From assembly GCA_001664505.1 (NCBI GenBank), contig CP011806.1:3659385-3723384 (forward strand): a DNA stretch of 64,000 nucleotides, given 5' to 3'. The notes beneath the pieces are model-generated. The model was not told where the DNA came from. It did not search any database and saw nothing but the letters and a program-made list of their open reading frames with translations. Both the position numbers and the translations under genes were made by a program. Below are positions 1 through 8,371 of this stretch, in pieces (position 1 is the first letter of the stretch; the number at the start of each line of letters is the position of its first letter). Source of the stretch: Acidobacteria bacterium Mor1 (GTDB taxonomy: Bacteria; Acidobacteriota; Polarisedimenticolia; Polarisedimenticolales; Polarisedimenticolaceae).

Positions 1-900
1 GGCGGTCTTCCGCAAACCGGCGGTGTCGACCAGCCGCAGGGGAATGCCGTCGAGGTCGATCACCTCTTCCAGGGTGTCCCGGGTGGTGCCCGGCGTGTCG
101 GTCACGATCGCCCGTTCCCGGGTCAGCAGTCGGTTGAACAACGACGACTTGCCGGCGTTGGGTTTGCCCACGATGGCCAGGGTCGCGCCCTCGCGTACCA
201 ACCGCCCGCCGCGATACTGAGCGAGCAGACCGGCGCAGCCGTCGGCGACCCGGTCGATCCCGGTCTGGAGTTGCGCCACGGTCAGGTGGGTCTCGCTCTC
301 GTCGACGAACTCGACGGCGGCTTCACCACGCGCGATCAGGTCCTCGAGCTCTTCGCGCAGCGGAGCCAACGCCCGGGAGAGCGCACCCTCGGCCTGGGCG
401 AAGGCGACCCGGGCCTGGGCCTTGGTCTGGGCGTCGATCAGATCGCGCACCCCTTCGGCCGAGGCGAGATCGAGCCGGCCGTTGCGCAGCGCGCGATAGG
501 TGAATTCTCCGGGGCCGGCCGCGCGAGCGCCGAACTCCAGCGCCGCGGCGACCAGTTCTCCGAGCACTGCAGGGCTGCCGTGAGCCCAGAGTTCGACGGT
601 GGACTCACCGGTGAACGAGCGACCCCGATCGAAGCGAATCAGATAGCCGTGGTCGATCTCTTCACCGGTGCGGCCGAGAAAGCGGCCGAACTGGGCGTGG
701 CCGGCGACGAAACGCTCCTCGAGCTGTTCCCGCATCTCGGGGGCCGCCGAGGCGATCGCGGTGGGCCGCCGGGCCCGGGCGGGAGTGAAGAGGCTGCGGG
801 CGATGGTCTCGGCGTCGAGACCGCTCAGGCGCACACAGCCGACGCCGCCCCTGCCGGGAGGGGTCGCCACCGCCACGATGGTCTCGGCGGGATCGTGCAT
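1..900 (-). CDS. mnmE: tRNA modification GTPase MnmE (3' end outside window)
   Basis: MnmE works with MnmG to modify U34 of certain tRNAs (5-carboxymethylaminomethyl-type uridine), using GTP hydrolysis. The reading frame starts at ATG 900 with [16 protein letters not shown], a typical MnmE N-terminus; an in-frame stop just upstream (913-915) fixes this start. The folate-binding N-terminal domain is followed by the G domain: P-loop [13 protein letters not shown] (about 123-161) and switch motif DTAGLR near the left edge. The frame is still open at position 1, so the rest of the G domain and the C-terminal helical domain with its catalytic cysteine are not visible. It is the last visible gene of the leftward rpmH-rnpA-yidD-yidC-jag-mnmE cluster, an order conserved in many bacteria. 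Confidence 0.97.
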   Translation of the reverse strand, partial: MHDPAETIVAVATPPGRGGVGCVRLSGLDAETIARSLFTPARARRPTAIASAAPEMREQLEERFVAGHAQFGRFLGRTGEEIDHGYLIRFDRGRSFTGESTVELWAHGSPAVLGELVAAALEFGARAAGPGEFTYRALRNGRLDLASAEGVRDLIDAQTKAQARVAFAQAEGALSRALAPLREELEDLIARGEAAVEFVDESETHLTVAQLQTGIDRVADGCAGLLAQYRGGRLVREGATLAIVGKPNAGKSSLFNRLLTRERAIVTDTPGTTRDTLEEVIDLDGIPLRLVDTAGLRKTA

Positions 901-950
901 GGTCGGCTCGCGCTACGGCGTCGCGGCCGCAGCTTCATGAGGAGTACGGG

Positions 951-2408
951 CTAGCGGGAGGGGCGATCCTCTTCGGCCCCGTCCTCGAAGTCATCGTCGT
1001 AGTCGTCGCCGCCGTCAGAGTCGCTGTCCGAATGGCCGTCGGCGGAATCGGCGCGCAGGTCACCGTTGTCCCCACCGTCGAGGTCATCGCCCAGATCGTC
1101 CCTGGCCTCGACCCCCTCGCCGTTTCCGTCAAAGCCGTCGCCGTCGACCTCGTCGTCGAACTGGGGCCGGGTGCGGGGCATATCCTCACGGGTCGAGGTC
1201 AGCAGTTGATCGTGCTCCGGCGGCGCTGCGTCATCGCGCCGAGTCTCGCGATCACGGGCGCGATCACCGTCCCGTTCGCCGCGACGGCGGCGAGAGCGGC
1301 GGGGCATCACCTTGATGCGCTTGTGGAAGCCGTCCCCTTCGCTGCGGGTGGTGACCCCTCTCATCGGGCGAATGGTCATGTGCACCAGGCGGCGCTCGTA
1401 GGGATTCATCGCGTCGAGCCGCACCGCCTTGCCCTCGTCGATCACCCGGCGGGCGACCTCCTCGGCCATGGCGATGATCTCCTCGTCGCGAGCCTCGTCA
1501 TCCCCTTCACCGTCGCCGTCCCGCACCACTAGGATGCGGCCGCTGTCGGGCCAGGTGCGACGGGCCATGCGGTTCAACACAAACTGCACTGAGCGCACGA
1601 ACTCGCCGTCACCGTCGCGCAGGGATTCGAGATCCTCTCCCGACAGCACCAGCCGTGAACCGGCCGACTTGCGGTACTCACCCTGCACGTCCAACTCGAG
1701 TTCCATCAGGCCGAACATCTTCTGCAGGGTGCCTTCCAGGTCGTCCATGAATTCCGGACGCTCATCGGGTTCGCCCAGCGGTTCGGGACGGGGACGACGG
1801 CGGGACCGGTCGCCCCGGTCGCGACGACGGCGACCCTCGCCGGAACCTTCCCGGCGGCCTCCGCGCTCTTCGCCGGAACCACGGCGGCCACGGCCGCGGC
1901 GACCACGGCCGCGACGGCGACGCTCTCCACGACCCCCGCGCCGGGATTCACCGTCGGCGCCGTCGTCGTCCCGGGGTTCCTCGCCCGCTTCGGAGGCGGC
2001 TACCTCGGCATTTTCGGCGGCGGCGTTTTCGCCACCCCGGCCGCGGCGACCCCGGCCGCGACGGCGGCGGCGGCGCGGACGGCCTTCGCGGCCCTCCTCG
2101 CGACCCTCACCATCTTCGGCGGACCCTTCGGAACGTTCCTCTCCGCCGGCGGCGGGAGCAGCAGTGCGCTCGCCGCGAGGACGGTTCTCGGAACGGCGGC
2201 GGCCCCGGGGCTTCTTAGCGGCGGGCGCGCCCTCGGGGCACTCGACGGCGATGCGGACGTTCTTCACGCCGAAGCCGAACAGACCCTTGCGGCCGGTTTC
2301 GAGCACCCGGTAGTGGATGTCTTCCTCGGCAATGCCCAGCTGGTTGGCTGCGTCACGCAGCGTCTCTTCCAGCGTGGCGCCTTCGAACTCTCTCTCTCCA
2401 CCCCTCAT
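951..2408 (-). CDS. jag: Jag/KhpB-like RNA-binding protein with long low-complexity insert
   Basis: Jag (KhpB) proteins are cytoplasmic RNA-binding proteins usually encoded beside yidC. The N-terminal Jag_N domain is clear (first ~55 residues, with GRKGLFGFGVKNV). A very long Arg/Gly/Glu-rich segment follows (roughly residues 70-230). Then come a KH-type domain and an R3H domain with its Arg...His signature in NPYERRLVHMTI. The C-terminus is a long Asp/Gly/Glu tail. At 485 residues it is about twice the usual family length, and the extra length is the disordered segments. The KH GxxG loop reads DGDG, so the first glycine and the basic residues are not conserved. ATG 2408 has a GAGGGG ribosome-binding site. 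It lies 43 nt after yidC and is probably co-transcribed. Confidence 0.9.
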   Translation of the reverse strand: MRGGEREFEGATLEETLRDAANQLGIAEEDIHYRVLETGRKGLFGFGVKNVRIAVECPEGAPAAKKPRGRRRSENRPRGERTAAPAAGGEERSEGSAEDGEGREEGREGRPRRRRRRGRGRRGRGGENAAAENAEVAASEAGEEPRDDDGADGESRRGGRGERRRRGRGRRGRGRRGSGEERGGRREGSGEGRRRRDRGDRSRRRPRPEPLGEPDERPEFMDDLEGTLQKMFGLMELELDVQGEYRKSAGSRLVLSGEDLESLRDGDGEFVRSVQFVLNRMARRTWPDSGRILVVRDGDGEGDDEARDEEIIAMAEEVARRVIDEGKAVRLDAMNPYERRLVHMTIRPMRGVTTRSEGDGFHKRIKVMPRRSRRRRGERDGDRARDRETRRDDAAPPEHDQLLTSTREDMPRTRPQFDDEVDGDGFDGNGEGVEARDDLGDDLDGGDNGDLRADSADGHSDSDSDGGDDYDDDFEDGAEEDRPSR

Positions 2409-2451
2409 GGTGTAGACCCCTCGTCGGTAGTGCCGGCGCGCATCATCGCGC

Positions 2452-4203
2452 TTACGCCGCGCCTTCGGTCAGCTTCTCGGTGCGGCGGTTGACCAACCAC
2501 TGCTGGCCGATACCCAGCAGGTTGTTGACGAACCAGTACAGCACCAGGCCGGCGGGCAGCCCCAGGCAGATGTAGGTGAAGAAGAACGGCATGATCATCA
2601 TGATCTTCTGCTGCTGACGCTGCTGAGGATCGGTGACCTTGCTCATCGCCATCCACTGCTGGAAGCCCATCGTAGCACCCATCAGAAGCGGGGTGATCCA
2701 GAACGGATCGGCCACCGACAGGTCCTGGATCCAGCCGAAGAAGGGCGCGCCGCGCAACTCCACCGCCACGGTAAGCATGTTGTAGAAGCCGATCAGGATC
2801 GGGAACTGGGCCAGCATCGGCAGGCAGCCGGTCAGACCGCCCATGGGGTTGACCCCCTCGGTGCGGTAGAGATCCATGATCTCCTGCTGCATCTTGTTGC
2901 GGGCCTGGAGGTCCTTGACCTTCTTGTAGCGGTTGCGGATCTGGTTGACCTTGGGCTGCACCTTCTGCATCTGCAGCTGGCTCTTCTTGATGCTGACCAT
3001 CGAGTACTGGTTCAGCGGGAAGAGCACCAGGCGCAGCAACATGGTGGTCAGGATGATCGCCACGCCGTAGTTGGCCACGGTGTTGGCGTAGATCCACATC
3101 AAACCCTGGAATACGAAGCGGGTGATCGCCCGCAGGAAGCCGTAGCTGGAGAACCAGATCGACTCCTCGAGTTCGTAGCCGATGTCCTGCAGCCGGTCGA
3201 ACTTCTTGGCGCCGACGTAGAGCTGGGCTCCACCTTCGGGAATCGAGACCGCGACCGAGAGCACGTCCCCTTCCTTGGGAGCCTCGCCTTCCTCGACCGG
3301 TTCCGCCGGGGTCAACTCGTCGATGCGCACGTTGACGTTGCTGCGACCGTTCTGCGGAACGAACAGTGCCGTGAAGTACTGATCTTCCAGACCGATCCAG
3401 GTGATGTCGCCGGAGAATTCTTCCGGCTCCGCCTCGTCGACGGCGATGCGGTCCGGCTTGGCCTTGCGCACGGTCTCGCCGTTCATCCGGTAAGCGAGCT
3501 GCCCCGAGTAGTAGTAGGTGGTGCGGTCGACCTTGCTGTCCTGGGCGCCGAACCCGGGACCCCACATCATCCGCGCCGGCAAGCGTCGGCCCCGGTCGCG
3601 CACGTCCAGGGTCACGTCGGCCAGGTAGTCCCCTTCGCGCAGGGTCAGGGACTTCTCGACCTCGATGCCCCGGCCGTCGGCCCAGCGGAACATCACCTTG
3701 CGCCCTCCGTCGACCGCTTCTTCGGTCACGGTGAACAGGGCGCCGTTGATCATCGTGGCCAGGCCCTCGTCGTCCATGTCGACGGCCATGGGGAACATCC
3801 GCAGATCCTGTTCCTGCCAGCCGGGCACCAGCTCGAGGGCTTCGCCATCGGTGTTGGCCTGATCGCGAATGCGCCAGGAGTCGATGCGGCCGCCCCGGTT
3901 GCTCAGCCGAACCTCGCTGAGGTCGGTGCTCAGGGTCACCGTCTGTTCGGCGGCGGCGGCGGAAGCCTCGTAGGCTTCGGGGGTGGCCTCGACGCTGGTC
4001 ACGCCGGAATCAGGCGTGCCCGGCGAGGCGGATCGATCAGGGGAGCCCTCGGTGCCATCGTCGCCGGGAGTCTCCGATGCGGCGACCTCGGCGGGATCGA
4101 CGGCATCGGCCGGTTTTCGTTCGGGCGCGGTCATGGTGGCCCAGACGAACAACACGACGGCAGAAAGCAACGAGGCCAACAGCAGGCGTTTCTCGGTGGA
4201 CAT
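2452..4203 (-). CDS. yidC: Membrane protein insertase YidC
   Basis: YidC inserts and folds inner-membrane proteins, alone or with SecYEG. The start chosen is ATG 4203 (MSTEKRLLLASLLSAVVLFVW), which begins directly with the first transmembrane helix; a start 60 nt upstream would put a polar tail in front of it and overlap yidD. After the helix come a variable Asp/Glu/Ser/Pro-rich linker, the large periplasmic beta domain typical of Gram-negative YidC, and the conserved C-terminal five-helix core, including the cytoplasmic coiled-coil loop (KKSQLQMQKVQPKVNQIRNR) and MGGLTGCLPMLAQFPI. Length (583 aa) is normal for the Gram-negative type. It starts 7 nt after yidD and is co-transcribed with it. 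Confidence 0.98.
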   Translation of the reverse strand: MSTEKRLLLASLLSAVVLFVWATMTAPERKPADAVDPAEVAASETPGDDGTEGSPDRSASPGTPDSGVTSVEATPEAYEASAAAAEQTVTLSTDLSEVRLSNRGGRIDSWRIRDQANTDGEALELVPGWQEQDLRMFPMAVDMDDEGLATMINGALFTVTEEAVDGGRKVMFRWADGRGIEVEKSLTLREGDYLADVTLDVRDRGRRLPARMMWGPGFGAQDSKVDRTTYYYSGQLAYRMNGETVRKAKPDRIAVDEAEPEEFSGDITWIGLEDQYFTALFVPQNGRSNVNVRIDELTPAEPVEEGEAPKEGDVLSVAVSIPEGGAQLYVGAKKFDRLQDIGYELEESIWFSSYGFLRAITRFVFQGLMWIYANTVANYGVAIILTTMLLRLVLFPLNQYSMVSIKKSQLQMQKVQPKVNQIRNRYKKVKDLQARNKMQQEIMDLYRTEGVNPMGGLTGCLPMLAQFPILIGFYNMLTVAVELRGAPFFGWIQDLSVADPFWITPLLMGATMGFQQWMAMSKVTDPQQRQQQKIMMIMPFFFTYICLGLPAGLVLYWFVNNLLGIGQQWLVNRRTEKLTEGAA

Positions 4204-4210
4204 GCTCTTC

Positions 4211-4453
4211 TCAGTGACGGTGGTGGCATTCGTCGGTCGGAATCGGGACCGGATCGTATCCACCTTTAGTGAAGGGGTGGCACCGCATCAGGCGGCGCAA
4301 GGCAAGCCACCCGCCGCGCAGCACGCCATGAAGCTCGACGGCTTCCATGGCGTATACGGAACAGGTGGGCTCGAATCGACAGGCCGGCGGCAACAGCGGC
4401 GAGATGAACAGCTTGTAGCCGCGCAAGAGCGCGATCACCGCCTTACGGATCAA
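4211..4453 (-). CDS. yidD: Membrane protein insertion efficiency factor YidD
   Basis: YidD is a small membrane-associated protein that helps YidC-dependent insertion. The 80-residue product has the family core [20 protein letters not shown] with its conserved cysteines, and then [17 protein letters not shown]. The start is TTG 4453, whose first bases overlap the rnpA stop codon (TTGA), implying translational coupling. The C-terminus ends DECHHRH, a short His-rich tail often seen in this family. Position between rnpA and yidC is the standard one. Confidence 0.97.
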   Translation of the reverse strand: MIRKAVIALLRGYKLFISPLLPPACRFEPTCSVYAMEAVELHGVLRGGWLALRRLMRCHPFTKGGYDPVPIPTDECHHRH

Positions 4454-4902
4454 CCCTCGAACCTCCCGGCCAGGGCAGTGAACCGGCGCAGAAACTCTGC
4501 TTCCAGTTCGGCGGTCGAGCGATCCTTGATCGGGTGTTTGGCGTTGACCACCAGGTCCAGGGCCGGACCGAGGTCATGGCGGTGCTTACGGAAGACCTCG
4601 CGCAGCCTTCGCTTGATCTTGTTGCGCACGACGGCACCGCCGATCTTGCGGGTCACGGTGACCCCCAGGCGGCAATGGCCCACCTCGTTGGGCAGGCCGA
4701 ACAAGATGAAGGAAGAAGAGCCGACGCGCCGGCCACGCTCGTAGACCTCGAGGAATTGAGGTCGAGCGGTGAGCCTGCTGGTTCCCGGGTAACGCTGATC
4801 GGTCAGGCGTTCGTCAGCAGCCGAGACGCTTCCGGCCTTTTCTGCGGCGCCGGGCGATGACAAGTCGACCCCCCTTGGTGCGCATCCGAGCGCGGAAGCC
4901 AT
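4450..4902 (-). CDS. rnpA: Ribonuclease P protein component, start inside rpmH
   Basis: RnpA is the protein subunit of RNase P, which trims the 5' leader of pre-tRNAs. The conserved core is present: [15 protein letters not shown] at the N-terminal side and the RNA-contact motif [10 protein letters not shown]. The only usable in-frame start codons before the conserved core are ATG 4902 and TTG 4863, and both lie inside rpmH in a different frame; the only later candidate, CTG, is at residue 33. From ATG 4902 the product is 150 aa, with about 40 residues before the conserved domain. Thermus is a known case where rnpA overlaps rpmH extensively. The 3' end overlaps yidD by 4 nt. Which of the two starts is used cannot be told from sequence. 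Confidence 0.93.
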   Translation of the reverse strand: MASALGCAPRGVDLSSPGAAEKAGSVSAADERLTDQRYPGTSRLTARPQFLEVYERGRRVGSSSFILFGLPNEVGHCRLGVTVTRKIGGAVVRNKIKRRLREVFRKHRHDLGPALDLVVNAKHPIKDRSTAELEAEFLRRFTALAGRFEG

Positions 4903-4948
4903 GCTTCTTACTTCGCTTGCGGTTATTGGGCTGAAAAGTCCGCTTCAT
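4814..4948 (-). CDS. rpmH: 50S ribosomal protein L34
   Basis: This 44-residue basic protein starts [20 protein letters not shown] and continues [20 protein letters not shown], a textbook L34. It is a structural protein of the large ribosomal subunit. The stop is TGA at 4814-4816. Its 3' two-thirds overlaps the start of rnpA in another frame (89 nt if rnpA starts at 4902). A purine-rich GGAAGTGAGACG stretch precedes the ATG. It is the first gene of the leftward operon and has a good promoter upstream (5031-5059). Confidence 0.98.
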   Translation of the reverse strand: MKRTFQPNNRKRSKKHGFRARMRTKGGRLVIARRRRKGRKRLGC

Positions 4949-5030
4949 CGTCTCACTTCCCGAGCCGGTTCAAATGCCCGTATCTGTTCAGGTGTCTTGA
5001 CTTGCCCGATACAGCCGGGCCGAAACCGAC

Positions 5031-5059
5031 ATGGTAGGGAAGGCCCCGCAACCTGTCAA
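5031..5059 (-). promoter_or_regulatory. Predicted sigma-70-type promoter of the rpmH operon
   Basis: On the minus strand TTGACA (5059-5054) is followed after exactly 17 nt by TACCAT (5036-5031). The -35 hexamer is perfect and the -10 matches 4 of 6 consensus bases. It points toward rpmH, about 83 nt away. No experimental support; the match is by eye. Confidence 0.6.
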
Positions 5060-5361
5060 GATCGCCTGTTCACGGGGATTTTCGGGCCTTGCAACGCCTT
5101 AGTATCGCTTGAAGGCCGCGTCGGCACTGTGTTACGCTCCGCCGGTCTCGACGCACGGACTACTCGAAAACACATCCAAGTCGATCCGGTGGCCCTTTCG
5201 GGGTGAGGGAATCACTTGCCGTTGGCGCGATGTCTTTGCCGCTTTTCCGACCTACTCAACATCAGCGCCTCGCCCCCTCCTAGTTTACATAATCCTAACC
5301 GGTCACCATCGTCCTGGGCACGAATCTCCCTCAAGAATCAAGCCTTTACGCCGCCCACCGC

Positions 5362-5381
5362 TTTTTCACAGGTGTGGAAAA
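5362..5381. promoter_or_regulatory. Head-to-head DnaA-box-like pair upstream of dnaA
   Basis: TTTTTCACA (5362-5370) and TGTGGAAAA (5373-5381) form a near-perfect inverted pair with a 2-nt spacer. Each resembles the DnaA box TTATCCACA. Upstream of dnaA they could serve autoregulation or contribute to oriC. The rest of the 536-nt gap between rpmH and dnaA (4949-5484) holds the rpmH promoter and no gene that I can support. Confidence 0.5.
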
Positions 5382-5484
5382 ACTGTGCACGTATAGGCGA
5401 GCCCAGCGTCGAGTCTCCCGTTCCTAGTTGCATGGCCCGCCGCCCGGTACCCCAGGCCGACGGCGTAGAGATGGAGGCATAGCG

Positions 5485-6921
5485 TTGCAGGGGGCTCTGT
5501 CCAAGAACACCTGGGATCAGGTCCTGGAGCGTGTCGAGCGCAAGGTGAACGCTCACTCGTTCCGCACCTGGTTCAAACCCACGTCGTACCTGACCGAGGA
5601 CGCCGCGAGTCTGTCGGTACGCGTTCCGAACAACTGGTTCGCCGAGTGGTTGCGCAGCAACTACATCGGCGTGATCACGGAGACGCTGCGCGACCTGCAA
5701 CGGCCGGTCGCAATCCAGTTCGTCACCGAATCCCAACTCGCGACTCCGGCCACCCTGGAACCGGTGGCCGTCCAGACCGAAGCGGAGAGCGTGAACAGTC
5801 ATCCGGCGCCGGCAGCGATGCCCCAGCCGGGAAGCCCGGCACCCTCGGTGGCTACCTCGGCGAAGTCCACCGCCAATACCGCAGGGAACGGCCAGGCGAT
5901 GAACGGTTCCGGCTGGCTCAATCCGCGCTACACCTTCGAGACCTTCGTGGCCTCGTCGAGTAACCAGTTCGCCCACGCCGCCGCGATGGCCGTGGCCGAG
6001 CTGCCCGCCCGGGCCTACAACCCGCTCTACATCTACGGCGGAACGGGGCTGGGCAAGACGCACCTGATGCAGGCGATCGGCAACGCCCTGGCCGCCGACG
6101 GCCGTAAGCGGATGCGCTACATCTCCAGCGAGAACTTCGTCAACGAGCTGATCGAGTCGATCCGCTTCGAGAAGATGACCGAGTTCCGCGAGAAGTACCG
6201 CAATGTCGATCTGCTGCTGATTGACGATATTCAGTTTCTGGCGAGCAAGGAGCGGACTCAGGAAGAGTTCTTCCACACGTTCAACGCGCTCTACGACTCG
6301 ATGCGACAGATCGTGATCACCAGTGACGTGCCGCCGCGCTTCATCCCGACCATCGAGGAACGGCTGCGTTCCCGCTTCGAGTGGGGACTGATCGCCGACA
6401 TCCAGCCGCCGGATCTCGAGACCAAGGTCGCGATCCTGCGCAAGAAGGCCGAGGCCGAAGGCGCGGAACTGCCGGACAACGTCGCGCTGTTCATCGCGTC
6501 CAACAGCAAGTCGAACATTCGTGAGCTCGAGGGCGCGCTGATTCGCGTGATCGCCTACGCCTCGATGTCCGGCCGCCAGATCGACCTGGATCTCGCCACC
6601 GAGACCCTCAGAGACTTCCTCACGCCGGAGTCTCCAGCGGTCACCGTGGAGAACATCCAGAAAGAGGTCAGCAACCACTTCAACCTGCGGGTCAGCGAAC
6701 TGAAGTCGAAGAACAACAGTCCGCTGGTGGCCAGGCCTCGCCAGATCGCGATGTATCTGTGCAAGAAACTGACGTCCTGTTCGCTACCGGATATCGGCAA
6801 GCGCTTCGGCGGCAAGCACCACACCACGGTGCTCCACGCCGTGCAGCGGGTCGACAAGCGTCGTCAACAGGAACCGGAATTCGATCAGCTCGTGCAGAAG
6901 TTCATCGACTCGTTGAGCTGA
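5485..6921 (+). CDS. dnaA: Chromosomal replication initiator DnaA
   Basis: DnaA binds DnaA boxes and opens the origin using an ATP-dependent AAA+ filament. The start chosen is TTG 5485 with GGAGG 7 nt upstream; conserved domain I begins right after it (NTWDQVLERVERKV), while a start at ATG 5428 would add 19 unconserved residues. Domain I is followed by an Ala/Pro/Ser linker, the AAA+ core with Walker A GGTGLGKTH (residues 185-193) and Walker B LLLIDDIQFL, and a C-terminal DNA-binding domain with GGKHHTTVLHAVQRV. Product 478 aa, normal for the family. It is the first gene of the rightward dnaA-dnaN-recF-gyrB-gyrA series. Confidence 0.98.
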   Translation: MQGALSKNTWDQVLERVERKVNAHSFRTWFKPTSYLTEDAASLSVRVPNNWFAEWLRSNYIGVITETLRDLQRPVAIQFVTESQLATPATLEPVAVQTEAESVNSHPAPAAMPQPGSPAPSVATSAKSTANTAGNGQAMNGSGWLNPRYTFETFVASSSNQFAHAAAMAVAELPARAYNPLYIYGGTGLGKTHLMQAIGNALAADGRKRMRYISSENFVNELIESIRFEKMTEFREKYRNVDLLLIDDIQFLASKERTQEEFFHTFNALYDSMRQIVITSDVPPRFIPTIEERLRSRFEWGLIADIQPPDLETKVAILRKKAEAEGAELPDNVALFIASNSKSNIRELEGALIRVIAYASMSGRQIDLDLATETLRDFLTPESPAVTVENIQKEVSNHFNLRVSELKSKNNSPLVARPRQIAMYLCKKLTSCSLPDIGKRFGGKHHTTVLHAVQRVDKRRQQEPEFDQLVQKFIDSLS

Positions 6922-7170
6922 TTCGGATTTCCACAGGGTGGCCGTGAGCGGGCTGTTGATTTCCGGTGGATGGAAACGCGGTCCTCTGAAGCGGAGCGAC
7001 GCTGTGGATGGAGGAGGTCGGGTCCAGGGGTTACCCACAGGCCCGTGCTAAACCTAAGTCCTTTGACTGGAAGGTGTTGAACGAGAATCCACATTTCCAC
7101 CGAGCCTACTGTTACGGCTACGGTTTGTTCCTCTCTAATGAGGATATGATTGGGATTCTCTTTCGCGACG
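6922..7170. promoter_or_regulatory. Candidate oriC: DnaA-box-like cluster between dnaA and dnaN
   Basis: At least five sites resembling TTATCCACA or its complement occur in about 175 nt: ATTTCCACA (6927-6935), TGTGGATGG (7003-7011), TTACCCACA (7031-7039, one mismatch), GAATCCACA (7085-7093) and ATTTCCACC (7093-7101). The stretch between 7100 and 7150 is comparatively AT-rich and includes TATGAT (7145-7150), a possible -10 for dnaN or part of an unwinding region. Location next to dnaA agrees with the usual bacterial origin. Box assignment is by eye. Confidence 0.6.
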
Positions 7171-7185
7171 ATGAGTGAGGAAATC

Positions 7186-8337
7186 ATGGAGTTCGTGATC
7201 AAGCGGAGCGACCTGGTAAAGGAGCTCCAGACGGTGACCGGGGTGGTCGAGAAGCGAGCCACCCTACCCATCCTGGCCAACCTGTTGCTGGAGACCGATG
7301 ACAAGGGTCTGTCGGTAGGCGCCAGCGACCTCGAGGTCACCATTCGCGGCACCGCCGAGGCCACCGTGGTCAAACCGGGTCACGTGACCCTGCCCGCGGG
7401 CAAGCTGCACGAGATTGCCAGGTCCCTGCCCGATGCCGAGGTGCAGTTCAAGCTGCTCGATCGTCATCAGGTGTCGATCACCTGTGAACGGACTCGCTAC
7501 CGCATCTCGGGGCAGCCCCGGGACGAGTTCCCCAAGTTCCCCGAGTTCGATGACTCCAAGGCGATCCAGGTCCCCGGACCGGTGTTCGCCCAGATGATCG
7601 AACGGGTCACCTTCGCCATCACCACCGAAGATCCCCGCTACTCGCTCAACGGCGCCCTCTGTAAGATCGAGGACGGCTCCCTGACGCTCGTTGCCACCGA
7701 CGGCCACCGTCTGGCCTACATCACCCGAGATCTCGGCCTGAAGCCCCCTGAGGGCAACTTCTCGGTGATCGTGCCCAAGAAGGCGCTGACCGAGATTCTC
7801 AAGCTGGCGTCGGAGCTGGGCCCCGAGGACACGGTGTCCTTCGGCAAGGCGGGCAAGCAGGTCTTCTTCGAGGTCGCCGGCCATCGTCTGACCTCGACCC
7901 TGCTCGAGGGGAACTTCCCTCGCTATGAAAACGTGATGCCCGGGGAGTGCACGACCCACGTGATCGTGCCTACCGAGGATCTGTCCCAGGCGGTCCGTCG
8001 CGTGTCGCTGCTGGCCAGTGACCGTTTCGGTCGCGCGGTCAAATTGGAGCTCTCCAAGGGCAAACTGGAGCTCTCCAGCGAGACCGAGGTGGGTGAGGCC
8101 CACGAGAGCCTGCACGTCGACTACGACGGCGAGTCGATGACCATCGGCTTCAACGCCCGCTACCTGCTGGACTACCTGGGTGTGGTCGGTTCGCCTTCGG
8201 TGCGACTCGAACTCAACCCCTCGGCCGACGGCACCAAGCCCAACGCGGCCCAGGCAGGGGATCGCCCCGGTCAGTTCCGTCCCGATCCGGCTGACGAGTC
8301 CGACTATCGCTACATCGTCATGCCGATGCACCTGTAG
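7186..8337 (+). CDS. dnaN: DNA polymerase III beta sliding clamp
   Basis: The beta clamp encircles DNA and tethers Pol III and other enzymes. The start ATG 7186 gives MEFVIKRSDLVKEL, the usual clamp N-terminus, with GTGAGG about 6 nt upstream; ATG 7171 is a less likely alternative adding MSEEI. Three successive clamp folds are recognisable, including PILANLLLE in the first, EDPRYSLNG in the second and the C-terminal YRYIVMPMHL ending. A Gly/Asp/Gln-rich loop (ADGTKPNAAQAGDRPGQ) is inserted near the C-terminus. Product 383 aa, normal length. Confidence 0.98.
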   Translation: MEFVIKRSDLVKELQTVTGVVEKRATLPILANLLLETDDKGLSVGASDLEVTIRGTAEATVVKPGHVTLPAGKLHEIARSLPDAEVQFKLLDRHQVSITCERTRYRISGQPRDEFPKFPEFDDSKAIQVPGPVFAQMIERVTFAITTEDPRYSLNGALCKIEDGSLTLVATDGHRLAYITRDLGLKPPEGNFSVIVPKKALTEILKLASELGPEDTVSFGKAGKQVFFEVAGHRLTSTLLEGNFPRYENVMPGECTTHVIVPTEDLSQAVRRVSLLASDRFGRAVKLELSKGKLELSSETEVGEAHESLHVDYDGESMTIGFNARYLLDYLGVVGSPSVRLELNPSADGTKPNAAQAGDRPGQFRPDPADESDYRYIVMPMHL

Positions 8338-8371
8338 TCGGGGAACTCGGGTGCGCCGGGAGCGCTAGCGG

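Noticed and set aside
1-900. Truncated mnmE pseudogene
   Set aside because: The missing part is simply beyond the left edge; the visible frame is intact.
23-954. Plus-strand open frames over mnmE
   Set aside because: Shadow frames without homology or ribosome-binding sites.
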